DNA of 64,000 nucleotides from Neoarius graeffei (taxonomy: Eukaryota > Chordata > Actinopteri > Siluriformes > Ariidae), in NCBI RefSeq assembly GCF_027579695.1, contig NC_083577.1:57921783-57985782 (forward strand), read 5' to 3'. The notes beneath the pieces were generated by a model. The model saw only the letters and a program-made list of their open reading frames with translations, ran no database searches and had not been told where the DNA came from. Numbering within the stretch: the stretch's first letter is position 1; the number at the start of each line of letters is the position of its first letter. Made by a program: the position numbers and the translations under genes. Shown here piece by piece: positions 1 to 12,924 of this stretch.

Positions 1-302
1 AAAACAGAGAATAGCCACGGATGCGCACTTGCGCGCCCGAAGACACACTATAGACAGGGCGAACCACTGTTGAGCGCTTATTGTATCATGATTAACAACC
101 ACCACCACACCCCGCTTTTTTTTGACAAATCGCACCCTGACTACATGCTTTGCTGTACAATTAAATTAGGCTAAGACATTATAATGCTGACTCGTTTTCA
201 GAATAGTGGAAGTCATAATTTTTCTCCCCCCGTTTCTGCGCCCCTGGATGGACGCAGCGCCCTTAGCATTTGCCTATATTCCCTATGCCACGGGCCGGCT
301 CT
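1..302. other. Unassigned flanking DNA
   Basis: No gene is recognisable here. The stretch is non-repetitive by eye apart from a short T run near 115. It abuts the broken end of the Tc1 remnant that starts near 303. Confidence 0.4.
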
Positions 303-1510
303 GTGCCAAATGTTTTCTATGGGTGAAAGATCTGGACTGCAGGCTGGCCAGTTCAGTACCCGGACCCTTCTTCTACGCAGCCATGATGCTGTAATTGATG
401 CAGTATGTGGTTTGGCATTGTCATGTTGGAAAATGCAAGGTATTCCCTGAAAGAGACGTCGTCTGGATGGGAGCATATGTTGCTCTAGAACCTGGATATA
501 CGGTACCTTTCAGCATTGATGGTGTCTTTCCAGATGTGTAAGCTGCCCATGCCACACGCACTAATGCAACCCCATACCATCAGGGATGCAGGCTTCTGAA
601 CTAAGCGCTGATAACAACTTAGGTCGTCCTTCAGTCCGAATGACACGGCGTCCCTGATTTCCATAAAGAACTTCAAATTTTGATTTGTCTGACCACAGAA
701 CAGTTTTCCACTTTGTCACAGTCCATTTTAAATGAGCCTTGGCCCAGAGAAGACGTCTGCGCTTCTGCATCATGTTTAGATACGGCTTCTTCTTTGAACT
801 ATAGAGTTTTAGCTGGCAACGGCGGATGGCATGGTGAATTGTGTTCACAGATAATGTTCTCTGGAAATATTCCTGAGCCCATTTTGTGATTTCCAATACA
901 GAAGCATGACTGTATGTGATTCAGTGCCATCTAAGGGCCCGAAGATCACGGGCACCCAGTATGGTTTTCCGGCCTTGACCCTTATGCACAGAGATTCTTC
1001 CAGATTCTCTGAATCTTTTGATGATATTATGCACTGTAGATGATGATATGTTCAAACTCTTTGCAATTTTACACTGTCGAACTCCTTTGTGATATTGCTC
1101 CACTATTTGTCGGCACAGAATTAGGGGGATTGGTGATCCTCTTCCCATCTTTACTTCCGAGAGCCGCTGCCACTCCAAGATGCTCTTTTTATACCCAGTC
1201 ATGTTAATGACCTATTGCCAATTGACCTAACGAGTTGCAATTTGGTCTTCCAGCTGTTACTTTTTTGTACCTTTAACTTTTCCAGCCTCTTATTGCCCCT
1301 GTCCCAACTTTTTTGAGATGTGTTGCTGTCATGAAATTTCAAATGAGCCAATATTTGGCATGAAATTTCAAAATGTCTCACTTTCGACATTTGATATGTT
1401 GTCTATGTTCTATTGTGAATACAATATCAGTTTTTAAGATTTGTAAATTATTGCATTCCGTTTTTATTTACAATTTGTACTTTGTCCCAACTTTTTTGGA
1501 ATCGGGGTTG
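303..1510 (-). mobile_element. Tc1/mariner element remnant, one end lost
   Basis: The minus strand carries broken Tc1 transposase: a helix-turn-helix part (about 921-1202, with KIAKSLNISSSTVHNIIKRF), a middle part (about 561-896, with TVLWSDKSKFEV) and a catalytic part (up to about 305, with FQHDNAKPHTA and SPDLSPIENIW). The reading changes frame at least three times. The right end at 1510 is a Tc1-type terminus reading CAACCCCGATTCC on the minus strand, followed by TA. The left end stops inside the transposase just after IENIWH, so the other terminus is missing. The same family recurs at 24042-24594 and 29799-31456. Family assignment is secure; the exact left edge is by eye. Confidence 0.85.
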
Positions 1511-1891
1511 TATGATGTGCTTTCTTCCTTTTAGTTATTGAGGTTAAGGTTAGACTATAGAGTGTATAGGTGTATGCATATTATGGGGGGGACTTATAAG
1601 TCTGAGGCTTATATCAGGCTAAGTAAAAGCATATTTTTCGCCTGCTGGTCGATCTGAAACCATATCTGTTTGTCCAATCCCACATCCATATGCGTGTTTA
1701 CCGACTGCACAGCAGGGGGACTCGTGCGCGTCTCCGTTGCTTTGCGCGCTCACGGTCACTGCCTGAAAAGCTGCTCTACTGAACAGATCCTGCTCTAAAG
1801 GACAGCACGAACATGTGAGTATTTCTACGAGTCGTTTCTCTGATGAACACTGATGACAGCGCTTTAAAATCTGAATAAATTTCGGCGCATT

Positions 1892-1945
<54 letters not shown>

Positions 1946-2743
1946 CACAAAGCTTTAGGATTTGAGTTAGGCTACTTCTGTTTTTGCAGCATGCATTTTT
2001 AAAAACGCAATCTGCTTCTCACTTTTTTATTGATTTATTTTTTTAGAAATGCAACGCGCTTTCATGTTGTAGTGCTTAGGCAGAGACATGGCTCATAAAG
2101 TCATTTAATAGTTTCCAAGGTAATGAGTTTAAATCTCATTGGGCATACACCTGAACTCTTTACACAGGTGAGAGATTTTGCCATTTCTCATTAACCTATG
2201 TTACATCGACACATCACAAATAATCACAGTCATGAAGTCTTAGGCATTTACACCATTTACGGTGTTATACTGTACCTAATTGCTTAACATTTGATTGGGA
2301 GCATTTATAACTGTGATGGTTGGGGGATGTGAGTTTGTACTGGGTATACACTGAGTTGGCAATTTATAAAGTAAACATGAATTACATTTTCCTGTGGTTA
2401 TCAATTTGCATTGATGAATGGATCTCTGAGAGCCTGTTTGTGTGTGATATCTATTGGAGTTGGTGTGCAGTGGTTAAAGGAGCATATTTGTGTGTTTGAT
2501 GGCTATAGGAGTTAGTGTGTGATGGTTATATAGGAGAGTGTTGGTATGTTGATGTGCAGTGGTTATAAGAGCATGACTGTTGGAGTGTGTGTGTGAGAGA
2601 GAGAGAGAGATGGTTGTATGAGATAGTTGGTGTGTGATTGGTATCGGGGTTATTTGGTGTCTGATAGTTATAGGATCATGAATGAATGAATCAATGAATG
2701 AATGAAAACGACAACTTGGTTGCCTATACAGTAACACAATATA
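1511..2743. other. Intergenic DNA with an (AT)n array and a possible first exon
   Basis: 1893-1942 is an (AT)n microsatellite. 1680-1815 is a locally GC- and CpG-richer patch ending in a GTGAGT splice-donor-like site at about 1815. It could be a 5' untranslated exon of a gene on the plus strand, with htr1f at 18968 the nearest candidate, but nothing proves this. 2450-2650 is GT/TATAGGAG-rich low-complexity DNA. No coding region is supported. Confidence 0.35.
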
Positions 2744-3909
2744 CACCGATCAGCCATAACATTAAATCCACCTGCCAGCCATAACATTAAATCCACCCGT
2801 TGAGGCATGGACTCTACAAGGCCTCTCAAGGTGTGCTGTGGTATCTGGCACCAAGACGTTAGCAGCAGATCCTTTAACTCCTGTAAGTTGTGAGGTAGGG
2901 CCTCCATGGATCAGATCCAGCACATCCCACAGATGCTGGATCGGATTGAGAACTGGGGAAGTTGGAGGCCAAGTCAACACCTTTCTCATTGTCCCTCAAA
3001 CCATTCCCGAACAATTGTTGAAGTGTGTCAGGACACATTATCCTGCTGAATAAGGCCACTTCCATGAGGGAACACCGTTACCACGAAAGGGTGTACTTGG
3101 TCTGCAACAATGTTTAGGTAGGTGATATGTGTCAAAGTAACATCCACATGAATGCCAGGACCCAAAGTTTCCCCGCAGAACATTGTCAAGAGCCTCTACC
3201 AATTTGCTTTCTTCACATAATACATCCTAGTGCCATCTCTTCCTCAGGTAAGCAATGCACAAGCATCTGGCCATCCACATGATAAAAGAAAACATGATTC
3301 ATCAGTCCAGGCTACCTTCTTCCATTGCTCCACGGTCCAGTTTTGATGTTTACATGCCTATCATAGGTGCTTTCAATGGTGGACAGGGCTCAACATGGGC
3401 ACTCTGACTGGTCTGCTGCTACACAGCACCGTATGCAGCAAGCTGTGATGCAGTGTGTATTCTGACGTCTTTCTATTATAGCCAGCATTAACTTCTTCAG
3501 CCATTTGTGCTACAGTAGCTCTTTTCTGGGATTGGACCAGACAGGCAAGCCTTCGCTTCCCATGTGCATAAATGAGCCTTGGGAGCCCATGACCCTGTCA
3601 CCGGTTCACCAGTTGTCCTTCCTTGGACCACTTTTGGTAGATACTGATCACTGCATACCAGGAACACCCCACAAGACGTGACATTTTGGAGATGCTTAGA
3701 CCCAGTTGTCTAGCTGTCACAATTTGGCCCTTGTCAAAGTCACTCAGATGCTCATGCTTGTCCATTATTCTTGCTTTCAAAACATTAGCTTTAAGAACTG
3801 ACTGTTCACTTGCTGCCAAATATATCCTACCCCTTGTCAGGTGCCATTGTAATGAGTCAATGTTATTCAGTTCACCTGTCGGTCATTTTATTATTATGGC
3901 TGATCGATG
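2744..3909 (-). mobile_element. Tc1-like element, near full length, decayed
   Basis: The ends match in inverted orientation (left CACCGATCAGCCATAACATT, right ending in GGCTGATCGATG) and TA dinucleotides flank both, as expected for Tc1/mariner. The minus strand at 3598-3819 encodes the N-terminal helix-turn-helix ([33 protein letters not shown]); the rest of the transposase is broken into short pieces. The left end carries a short tandem duplication of the terminal GCCATAACATTAAATCCACC unit (2753-2800). A truncated relative lies at 27413-27560. Confidence 0.85.
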
Positions 3910-5447
3910 TATTTAAAAAAGAAAATTGTGACAGCCTACATATTGAAAGAACATCAGTGTCTTTTTATATAGATAAATGCAAAATAATCAAATTAACAGG
4001 TTTAACTAGATGAAGTGTGGAGTGAAAGTAAGTGCTTGCCAAGCTATCATGTCTCACATCCTTTTGATTTGACCAAATTTACATTTCTGCCATATCTTAT
4101 TCAAATTTGCTCTGATCACCTGGTGTTGATGTATGATGGATATGGAAGTGTGTATGTGTACGTGTGCATGTGCATGTGCATGCGTGTGTGTGATGATAAT
4201 AGGAGTGTGTTGGTGTATTATAATTACATGGAATCATACACAGTCCGATGCTTTAAATATTAAATGTCTTTTTTTTTAACAGTGGTTAACTCTTCATTCT
4301 TAATTCTGGTAAAGACCAATACCATGTAATGTGTAAAACATATCTGTCATAATACACATTTAAGCAAAATTAAATGATGCAGACATGAAAAACTTTGTAC
4401 ATTTCTCATATCTTTGCACTTGAATTATAAAAATATGAAAACCAAGTTTAATATGTTAATCAAGTCAACCAAATGAACCCCATCTCCATAATAAATAAGA
4501 TCCATTCTGCTGGAACAAATCACACATTATTACAGTTGGGCAAAGTGAACAGTCCCCCAAATTGCCTGTCCACTAAAATATAATCTTTGATGGGTTTATT
4601 ACATCTATTCAATTATATATCTCTATAATTTGCAATTATATCAGTTTTAGAATATGTCTATAAAATAATACATTTTAAATACTTCTTGTTTATACTTTTA
4701 TGTTGTTTGCATTTCTTTATGCAAATTGTTTTTCTATTACATTATTGATGTATTATTAATTACCGCTTATCTCTTCATCAATTTAAATAATTTTTTTGCC
4801 CCTCTCATTTCCTTGTGGTGTATTGTTATCGGCATGTAGCATGTGTGCTGTAGCATGAGAAAACAAAGATAACTCTTCTGCAACTAGCTTTTAATTTGAC
4901 TGGATTTCACTCTGAAGCCTTCATATCAGGTAATTATTTGGTCATGGTCATATGACCATGCTATTTTATTTCTGATGTTTTAGTGAGCAGTATTGTGAGT
5001 TGCCTATACTATTTGTGTATTTACTAGTGGTAAGTATATATGAGAATAAACAATTCATGTAGATGTAAAAGCAGTAGTTGTGGAGCATATGTGCTAAGTA
5101 TTTGACTGCAGATGAGATCTGTGTTACATCATGAACATCATTATATCATGCAAAAATAAGGTAGCATTTAGAAAGACAGGCATGTTGAATAACTTAAAGT
5201 ATCATTTGTAAACCTAAGGCATTACTAAATTACTCGTGTCAAAAAAATTATACTTTCATAAGGTGTGAATAACATGCATACTGTTTACTCCACTAAGTAT
5301 ATTAGCTTATCATGAGCATTAGGCTAGTTGATTATAAACCATAAATTAATACAACACCTTAATGGCAATATCTTGGAATAGTGACATCTTATTTTTTGAG
5401 CTTTTTTAATGTCTCTTGTGTTGAATGGTGTACATTTTGAAGTATTA
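3910..5447. other. AT-rich intergenic DNA, nothing recognised
   Basis: The stretch holds a GT-rich patch near 4140-4200 and otherwise AT-rich sequence without a supportable gene or a clear repeat boundary. Confidence 0.4.
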
Positions 5448-5589
5448 CAGTATTGTGCAAAAGTCTTAGGCACATGCAATGAAATGCTGTAGAGCAAAAA
5501 TGCCTTCAAAAATAATGAAATTAAATGTTTTTACAGTAATGCATGAAAAAAAGTCAATGTTTGGTGTGACGACCCTTTGCTTAAAAAAT

Positions 5590-5644
<55 letters not shown>

Positions 5645-6020
5645 GCACTTTCAGGTACAGTTAGTGCAGTTTTATAAGGAACTGAGCTGTAAATTTTACT
5701 GAGTATTTTACACAATCAGCTACAGTTCTTCCGGACACTTTGACTGTTACACTAATTTCTTATTTCTGTAGAAAACCCAGCAGCCTTTATTATGTTTTTT
5801 TTCCCCTGAAAAGTGGTCTGTTATGTTATATGTGGCTTTCTTTACTGACATACAAACGTTTTTCTGTAACATTTAATTTTGTGCTGGAAAACTAATGCTC
5901 AGAAATCTAAAGTGTTTTTTTTTTTTTTACGGTTCCATAATGCAGAAGTCATAAAATAAAAGTCGATAACAAAGTTTGTACTAAAAAGAAAAAAGTGCCT
6001 AAGACATTTGCACAGTACTG
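5448..6020. mobile_element. Non-autonomous Tc1/mariner-like MITE containing a (GAAA)n array
   Basis: The termini are inverted copies: left CAGTATTGTGCAAAAGTCTT, right (reverse complement) CAGTACTGTGCAAATGTCTT. The left end is preceded by TA. There is no transposase. A (GAAA)n microsatellite of about 54 bp lies inside at 5591-5644 and produces spurious K/E-rich and S/F/L-rich open frames on the two strands. Confidence 0.75.
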
Positions 6021-7636
6021 TTTATACACTGTTATTGTGTCAGGATGATAACAGTGTTCAGTAGATCATGTTTAGATATCATTAGCTAGAAAAGATAATA
6101 CCTCCTACCTGCTTTGCATCACTTTGAAAAACGGAGTCCATCTCATTTTCAATGCAAAATCATTGTAACAATACAATACAAAGAGTGTATTTTAATGTGG
6201 AATGCACATTACCTGAGAAAGAGGAGGTTACAAGACCAGCATTTGTTATCAGAAATAATACATAGCACCAGTATATGTTCTGGCAAGTAAATTGCTTTAA
6301 TACCATCAGTAAGTATAAATATAACTGACCTTTTAAGACAATAAATCTGTTTTCCTCTTTAACTGTCTAAATTTTCTTCAACCTCATACGTTAACCTCAG
6401 GCGTTATTTGCACTATAATAATGCTATTCAATCACACTGAATTCTATTCAATCATCTAAATCCTCCTAGAAGCAGTTCGGCATTTAGAGCATGGACCATT
6501 TTTTATTACAGAATTCAGCATCAACATTATAATCAACATGAGACAGTGAACTGTATGTCTACTATGGACAACGCCTATCCTAACTGACTGGCAGATTAAA
6601 ACAGCCCTCCTGTATGGGTTTCCCTTTCTCTTTACTTGTTATCAGAATCTGGAAAATGGAAATTGGTGATGAATCCTTTATATGTTGTCATTCTGTTACA
6701 TGGGATTACTTTTAAATGAATTACATTGAGTTACTTTTTTTATAAATATGATTATTTTGATTAGAACCCTTGTATTTATGATGCTGCACTCATAATTAAG
6801 TAATACTCAAATGCATAGCACAATACAGTTGTCAGAGAATATAACATAGCCAAATATTATTTTTCTTTGTTTTTTTTAAATTAGGCATTAATTTCCAGTC
6901 ATTGATTCTTTGTTACTTTATTTTCAAAATTCTTAATTTCTGGCCCAAACGGTAATGTGAAGTGTGAACAAGACAAGGTGTGCTACCTCAGCCTTGGACA
7001 TTTGTGTAGCAGTTATGGGAAGGGGACATGATGGAATGTGTTTTGAAAAATCTCAGTGCTGGTACTCTGGGGAAAGAGTGAGTAGCATTGGATCCATGAA
7101 GTGGTTTTGCTTCAGAGGGCTAGTTTCTGACCACTAGGTGTGAATAAGTGAAAGATCTGGATTGGTGTGGTTAATAGACTTCCATGTACTGATCCAGCAT
7201 CTCTGCCTTCTATCATGACTAAAGAAAGTAATGTCCTTCAGTCTTCCATGGCTCCTCACTTCCCAGCAGGAATTCTTTTGCTTGTGTTAGTCTTTTGCTA
7301 CCTGCTACCTGTTGTCATGCGGTGGCCATTGTTGCTGAGATGAACTTGTCTGTTCATTGGACTGTTGGGCTCTTGATGATGACTACCTGAGGTAATGTAA
7401 TGTATGTTTGAGCAACTGACAGAAAGAGGCTTTTGTTTGTTTGTAATCAGATGAAACAACACACTTCAGAGAGACCTACCACTGTAAGTATTACTTTCAG
7501 AGACTTGGAGAGCCTTGATAAAACCCACCAATTAAATGGACCAGGGTCATCCTATCATCTCTGAGAAAGATTGAGTTATAGGAAGGGGTGTTCAGTTTCC
7601 TGCAGGGAGCTGCAAGGATATCTTGCCATGGCAATA
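6021..7636. other. Intergenic DNA, nothing recognised
   Basis: No coding exon, RNA gene or repeat boundary was identified by eye. Confidence 0.35.
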
Positions 7637-7886
7637 CACTGTCAGAAATAGAGGTATAGTAGGAGTCCATTTCTGTCCCCCAAGGTACAATCTACACCAA
7701 TGTACCACCTTGGGCACGTTATTGGTCCTTACGGTAAATATGTATACCTTTTTAGGGACAGAGAGGTACATATATGTTCCCAAGCAGTATCTAATAGGTA
7801 CAAATAAGTACCTTAGAGGGTATTGCCCCAGTGACAAGCTGTTGTACCCCTAAAGGTATGATAATGTACTTTATTTTCTGAGAGTG
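7637..7886. mobile_element. Short MITE with TA target duplication
   Basis: A 250-bp unit begins CACTGTCAGAAA and ends with the inverted form TTTCTGAGAGTG, flanked by TA on both sides. The interior is rich in GGTAC/GTACC motifs. The overlapping small open frames on both strands here are not genes. Confidence 0.7.
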
Positions 7887-8880
7887 TATACTGTCCAGGA
7901 GTTGATATATTTCTGCACATCAGTGATTAAAATGAAACACCAAAAGCAGCAGTAGAAGAGTTTCTGGGCTCCAGAGTGTGCCAATGGGATCACTCAACAT
8001 CGTGAAAAGATGACGGGACACTTTTAGCAATTGTCTCCAACTTCCTGATCTAGCTCGATGGCAAGGAGTTCACGGTTGCCTAAGTTGCAGTTTTCTTAAG
8101 ACAGTAAGTTTGTAACTGAGTGGAGTTTACCTGGTTCTCTCTATATTGGGGTCAAAGCACAGTACTGATTCTTACCTCAGAAGCATGCAAGTATATGAAT
8201 GTGACAGCCAGGTTTACATGACATAGGATGGAAACAGCATGTTTCTTGAAGGAAGTAAGCTATTCACAAATGGAGGTGTTTTCAGTGTGCATTTAAAGGT
8301 AGACTACCTTTCAGATTTTTCAAGTTTAGGTCATAAAAAGAATTTTCCCTGACACCCAATTCCCTGATACCCTAAATTCTTTCATGTTTTTTCTTGCTTC
8401 ACCATAACCCAATTCAAGATACTACGTCATGCATCACGTGGTGGGCTTTCCCTGTTCACACAAGGCATTGTGGGATACAAATTTGAAACAGGAGAGGAAA
8501 ATGGAAGACGTGAATGAAATGTGAAAGACTGACTACAGTAATGGAAAGCGAGAAGACGTTATGTTGAGAAGGAAAGGAAACGCAGGACCAAACTACTAAA
8601 TATCGGCGGTCAGTGAGCGCCTTGGTGTGATCAGCTGTTCGTTTAGCAACAGAATGATATAATTGTCAGTGCACAGTCAAGGTAAACCTGTCCATGGCAG
8701 TAATGCAACACTGAAGAAGACGACGACAACTCAGGTAAGTGTGCACATTGACTTCCTCTGTCTGCTTGACTGTGCGAAGCGAGCGATTTCATGCACATTA
8801 TTTGCTAGGTAATCCCCTCAAATTAAATAACTTCCCAGCCACAGAATGGCCTGTGGTTTTTTTAGATATTGCAAAAATAA
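7887..8880. other. Intergenic DNA with an isolated strong splice-donor-like site
   Basis: 8440-8740 is less AT-rich and ends in CAACTCAGGTAAGT, a near-consensus splice donor. It could be a non-coding exon, but no reading frame or partner exon supports that, and the stretch may be repetitive. Confidence 0.3.
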
Positions 8881-8882
8881 AC

Positions 8883-10560
8883 ATTTTATTTTATTTATTT
8901 ATTTAACCTTTCTTTAACCAGGAAATGGTCCCATTGAGTTACAATAACTCTTCTTCCAGGGAGTCCTGGCCAAGATAGGCGGCTAAAAAGTTACATTACA
9001 ATAAAACACATAAAACAAACCACAGCTACACCACATCTAAACAGACAAAAACAAATCAATGCTAACAGCCTATGTATACACAGACTACTAAAAAAGCACA
9101 CGGCAAACAAATAATGATATTAAAAACAATTACAATGCTCAGTTAATGTTGCTTTTAAAAGGTCTTTAAAAGAATTAATGGGTGGAAGAATTTCAAGATT
9201 TAAAGTAACTTGAAGTTCATTCCAAAGCTTTGGTGCATATGAAGAAAAGGCAGTTTTACCAAGTTCTGATCTTGTTTGTGGAGCATGTAAAAGTATTTTT
9301 CCTGATGACCTTGTCCGGTAAACACTATTATGAAAAGAAAGCAAATTAAAAATGTACAGGGGTAGTTTACCCATTAGGGCTTTAGCAATAAAAGTCAGTG
9401 CATGGATTCTCCTTCGGAGAGAGAGAGAAGACCATTGTACAGTTTCATAAAGAGTGCAGTGGTGAGTCCCGGCTGATACACCAGTGATGAACCGCAGGGC
9501 TGAATGGTACAACACATCCAGTTTTTTAAGTAAAAACAAACTGGAGTGCATATATAATGTGTCCCCATAATCAAGCACTGACAAGAACGTGCTTAGAACT
9601 AACCTTCTCCTTGCATGATAAGAAAAGCACTTCCTCATTCTAAAGAAAAAATTCAACTTTGGTCTCAATTTCTTGCAGAGGCTCTCAATATGTACACCAA
9701 AAGACATCTTATCATCCAACCAAATCCCTAAATACTTGTATGATGATACTCTTTCTATTTCAGTGCCATCTAATGTTGACACACCAATATTAGCTGGAGA
9801 GCGTGATCGTGTAAAAGACATTATTTTTGTTTTTTTAGCATTCAGTACCAACCTTAACTCAATAAGAAATGTTTGTACATGATTAAAAGCAGACTGCAGT
9901 TGTGCAAATGCATCATTCACTGATGAAGCTGTGGTATACAAAATGGTGTCATCTGCATAAAGATGCACCTTTGCTTGCTTCAAGTTCTTACCTAAATCAT
10001 TTATATAAATAGAAAATAAAATTGGGCCCAAAACAGACCCTTGTGGGACACCCATAAAGACTTCTAATGATGATGAAGTATAGTTATCAATAACAATACA
10101 TTGTGTTCTACCACTGAGATAATTTGAAAACCACCTTAATACAGTACCACTAAAACCTATGCTTTTTAATCGCTTCAGAAGGTGGTCATGGTTCACCGTA
10201 TCAAACGCTTTAGAAAGGTCAATAAATATTGCAGCACAAGACTCCTTATTATCCAAGGCATTTAAAATATCATTTGTGACTACGGTTACGGCTGTGACTG
10301 TACCATGGCCTTGTCGGAAGCCAGACTGCATAGGATTTAAAATGGAGTTTTCAGTTAAAAAATGTTTAAGCTGCTCATTTATAAAAGATTCAAACAGTTT
10401 GGCCAGCACAGACAATCTGGAGATTGGGCGATATATCACAATGACCAAATTTCAGAGGGAACTAGATTTCACCGATTTTATGAAATTGAAAGGCCGTCTA
10501 GCTTTAAACAGCTTTTCATAAGCTGCGTAAATGAGTCATGGGTGGCACTTCTCAGGGGAA
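8883..10560 (-). mobile_element. 5'-truncated non-LTR retrotransposon (LINE) with a long intact reverse transcriptase frame
   Basis: The minus strand at 9120-10448 keeps a 442-codon open frame with reverse transcriptase motifs in order: YRPISRLSVLAKLFE, FRQGHGTVTA, AIFIDLSKAFDTVNHDHLL, GVPQGSVLGPILFSIYINDL, the catalytic YADDTILY, and KYLGIWLDDKMSF, followed by a C-terminal part with PKLWNELQ. The element ends at the left in a tail that on the minus strand reads as TTAAATAAATAAATAAAAT-type repeats near 8883. There is no endonuclease domain, and frames break above 10450, so the copy is 5'-truncated. The clade is within the jockey/CR1/L2/Rex1 group but is not resolved. The long open RT suggests a fairly young copy. 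Confidence 0.9.
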
Positions 10561-11498
10561 GTGGAGCACTGGGTATTCACTATGATGTGAATATTGTACA
10601 TAATAGTGGATATACTTCTCTTGTCTTTCTGGTGATGAAAGGAATGAAAGTTAAAAGAGCATATGAATGTCTACTGAAAATGACTTCATCATTAGTCTGC
10701 CAGTAGGTTTGTTTAATAGCTTTTAAAGTGTAAACACATAACCAAGAGAGTAAATCTTTGTACAAGTATGGTTAACATTTAATTTCACAAATATATAGAA
10801 AAATGCTTCAGGAAACTAATGCATGATTAATTGTTTAACATTCATTATTAAACAGTATTCAAACTTGTACTTCTTACATAACTTATTTCATTATATTTTA
10901 CTCATTCAAACACTACATGCTTAATGTTCATAGTATCAACAAGGTATCATAGTAGTAAATCAGACAGGTTGCCTGAAAAGCTCAGGGTTTTTAGATTTAT
11001 TGCCCCACCCACCCCACCACAAAATATAACCACAATATAATGATTCGGCTTTAGTTAACATGATTGTCAACATAAAGCTATTATTTAAACCATACCTTTT
11101 CAATGTTATTCACACCTGTAATGTGATAGGAGTTACTCCTGAAATGTTATAATAATACATAGATGAAACTAAAATACATTGCTTTAATTTATCTCACCAG
11201 ATGTTAATGGTCAGATCTTGGTATTTTTCTTTGGTGTGAATATAATCCTAATTAAAGCACAAGTCATTGTGGCTTATATTGTCTGGCTTATTTTAGAACA
11301 GTGTCTTCAAGAGTGCTTTCAGGGATTGCTCTGCATGAATATTTCCAGTTCATCAACTAAATTTGCAGTTCTCCACAAAGAATCAATTTAATATCTCAAA
11401 TTGTACTTCACTAATAACAGTATGGCTTTCCTAGCTCTGTGACTACTTTGCCCAGAGTTCACATGTAAAGAATATCAGACTGAAGGTTATATGGTCAG
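10561..11498. other. AT-rich intergenic DNA, nothing recognised
   Basis: No supportable gene. Short open frames here lack family motifs. Confidence 0.35.
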
Positions 11499-11827
11499 GG
11501 GTGGCACCGTGGTGTAGTGGTTAGCACTGTTGCCTCACAACAAGAAGGTCCTGGGTTCAAGCCCAGCATCTGACGAGGGCCTTTCTGTGTGGCGTTTGCA
11601 TGTTCTGTCTGTGTGGGTTTCCTCCGGGTGCTCTGTTTTCCCCCACAGTCCAAAGACGTGCAGGTTAAGTTAATTGGTGGCTCTAAATTGACCATGAGTG
11701 TGAACGGTTGTTTGTCTCTATGTGTTAGCCCTGCGATGACCCCGCCTCTTGCCCATAGTCAGCTGGGATAGGCTCCAGCTTGCCTGTGACCCTGTACAGG
11801 ATAAGTGGCTACAGATAATGGATGGAG
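11499..11827 (+). mobile_element. DANA/Mermaid-like tRNA-headed SINE with target duplication
   Basis: The head has tRNA promoter-like boxes (GTGTAGTGGTTAGCACTG and GGGTTCAAGCCC), then the conserved body (GGGTTTCCTCCGGGTGCTC, CAAAGACGTGCAGG) and a tail ending AGGATAAGTGGCTACAGATAATGG. A 14-bp duplication GGTTATATG-n-TCAG with one mismatch flanks it (11485-11498 and 11828-11841), which supports LINE-type target-primed insertion. Confidence 0.9.
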
Positions 11828-12262
11828 GGTTATATGTTCAGCAAAACCTAACTAATTTCTTTTGACTATGTACAGTGTTTAATTGAAGCACCTGTTGTGA
11901 ATGAAATTTCTTTCAAGCTGAGGTATTACTGGGATATTGACTTGAAATAATAAAGTAATTTAGTATTTCATTCAGTAAGTGCATTTTTCCATTCCAAAGA
12001 TAAAACCATCATTATGACAATGGTTTTCCCCAAAGCGTTTTAGCGTATCGGGCCCGATACGCTTGCTCTGCTTGCCGATATGGTTAGTCGCTTTAGTTAA
12101 AATCCGATACGCTTAGATTTATACTGATACGTTAAATTTCCTACCCGCAAGTAACTAGATACATAGGAGAGCAAATAACAGATCCGTTTACATATTGATT
12201 GATATTTGTGTTAAACAAGCGGTCTTCTTTCCCAATGTTTGTGTTGATTCTGTCAAAGTAAT

Positions 12263-12571
12263 ATGTCTGCGTGGTATGATGTAAACAAACTAATCTGTTG
12301 GCTATGTCAAGATCACGTGTTCAAACCGTCCAATAAAAATATCGAAAGAAAACGTCAGACATCCCGGAATTTTCTGATTCATTATAAGCGATCTCATCGG
12401 CTGCCGATGTTGTCCTCCACCAGACGGACAAAGCCGACTGATTTTAATAAGCTAGGAGAAGACTCGCTGGACAAATTAATCCACGTCAGCATGGATGACA
12501 GGGAGATGGACCATGAGAGGGTTGCCCAGCATTGGGCCAACCAAAAGCCAAGGAGAATTAATCTGCTTTAA
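12263..12571 (+). CDS. BED-type zinc-finger fragment, probable hAT transposase N-terminus
   Basis: This is a 102-codon open frame starting MSAWYDVNKL. It has a finger-like C12-x2-C15 pair and H40-x4-H45 (CWLC and HYKRSH), the spacing of a BED zinc finger, which hAT transposases use to bind their ends. No dimerisation or RNase H-like DDE part follows. The ORF sits inside a unit with hAT-like termini, and its stop codon falls in the left arm of the palindrome at 12568-12924. The likely reading is the truncated N-terminal piece of a transposase. A small host gene is an alternative without support. Expression cannot be judged from sequence. Confidence 0.5.
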   Translation: MSAWYDVNKLICWLCQDHVFKPSNKNIERKRQTSRNFLIHYKRSHRLPMLSSTRRTKPTDFNKLGEDSLDKLIHVSMDDREMDHERVAQHWANQKPRRINLL

Positions 12572-12924
12572 AGGAGTAGGAAACTTAATTCATTAGTTTG
12601 GGTTTGCAGAAAGATTATGCACTTATAAACACTCTCACGAAGTGAAGTTGTCCAAATGTGTCAAATATAGCATAATTTCAAATAATCATAAGCATTTTTG
12701 GCAGTGTGATGTCACTGGGATCCATTTAACAAAAGAATGCTCCGGATTATTCTTTTGTTAAAGGCTCACAGTAACATCACACTGCCAAATATGCTTATCA
12801 TTATTATTCGCAATTATGCTACATTTGACACTTATAAACAAATTCCCTTCATGAAATGTGTTTATAAGTGCATAATCTTTCTGCAAACTTAAACTGTAGA
12901 AATTAAGTTTTCTTTTCCTTTAAA
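12568..12924. repeat. 357-bp imperfect palindrome (foldback)
   Basis: The left arm starts TTTAAAGGA and passes through AAACTTAATT and GCAGAAAGATTATGCACTTA; the right arm reads these in reverse complement and ends TCCTTTAAA. The arms are about 170 nt each and meet near 12745 at an AACAAAAGAA/TTCTTTTGTT hairpin. A transcript across it would fold into a long hairpin. Confidence 0.8.

Noticed and set aside
7592-7853. Overlapping open frames on both strands
   Set aside because: They coincide with the 250-bp MITE rich in GGTAC motifs.
8440-8740. Host non-coding exon ending in GTAAGT
   Set aside because: No partner exon or frame supports it and it may be repetitive.
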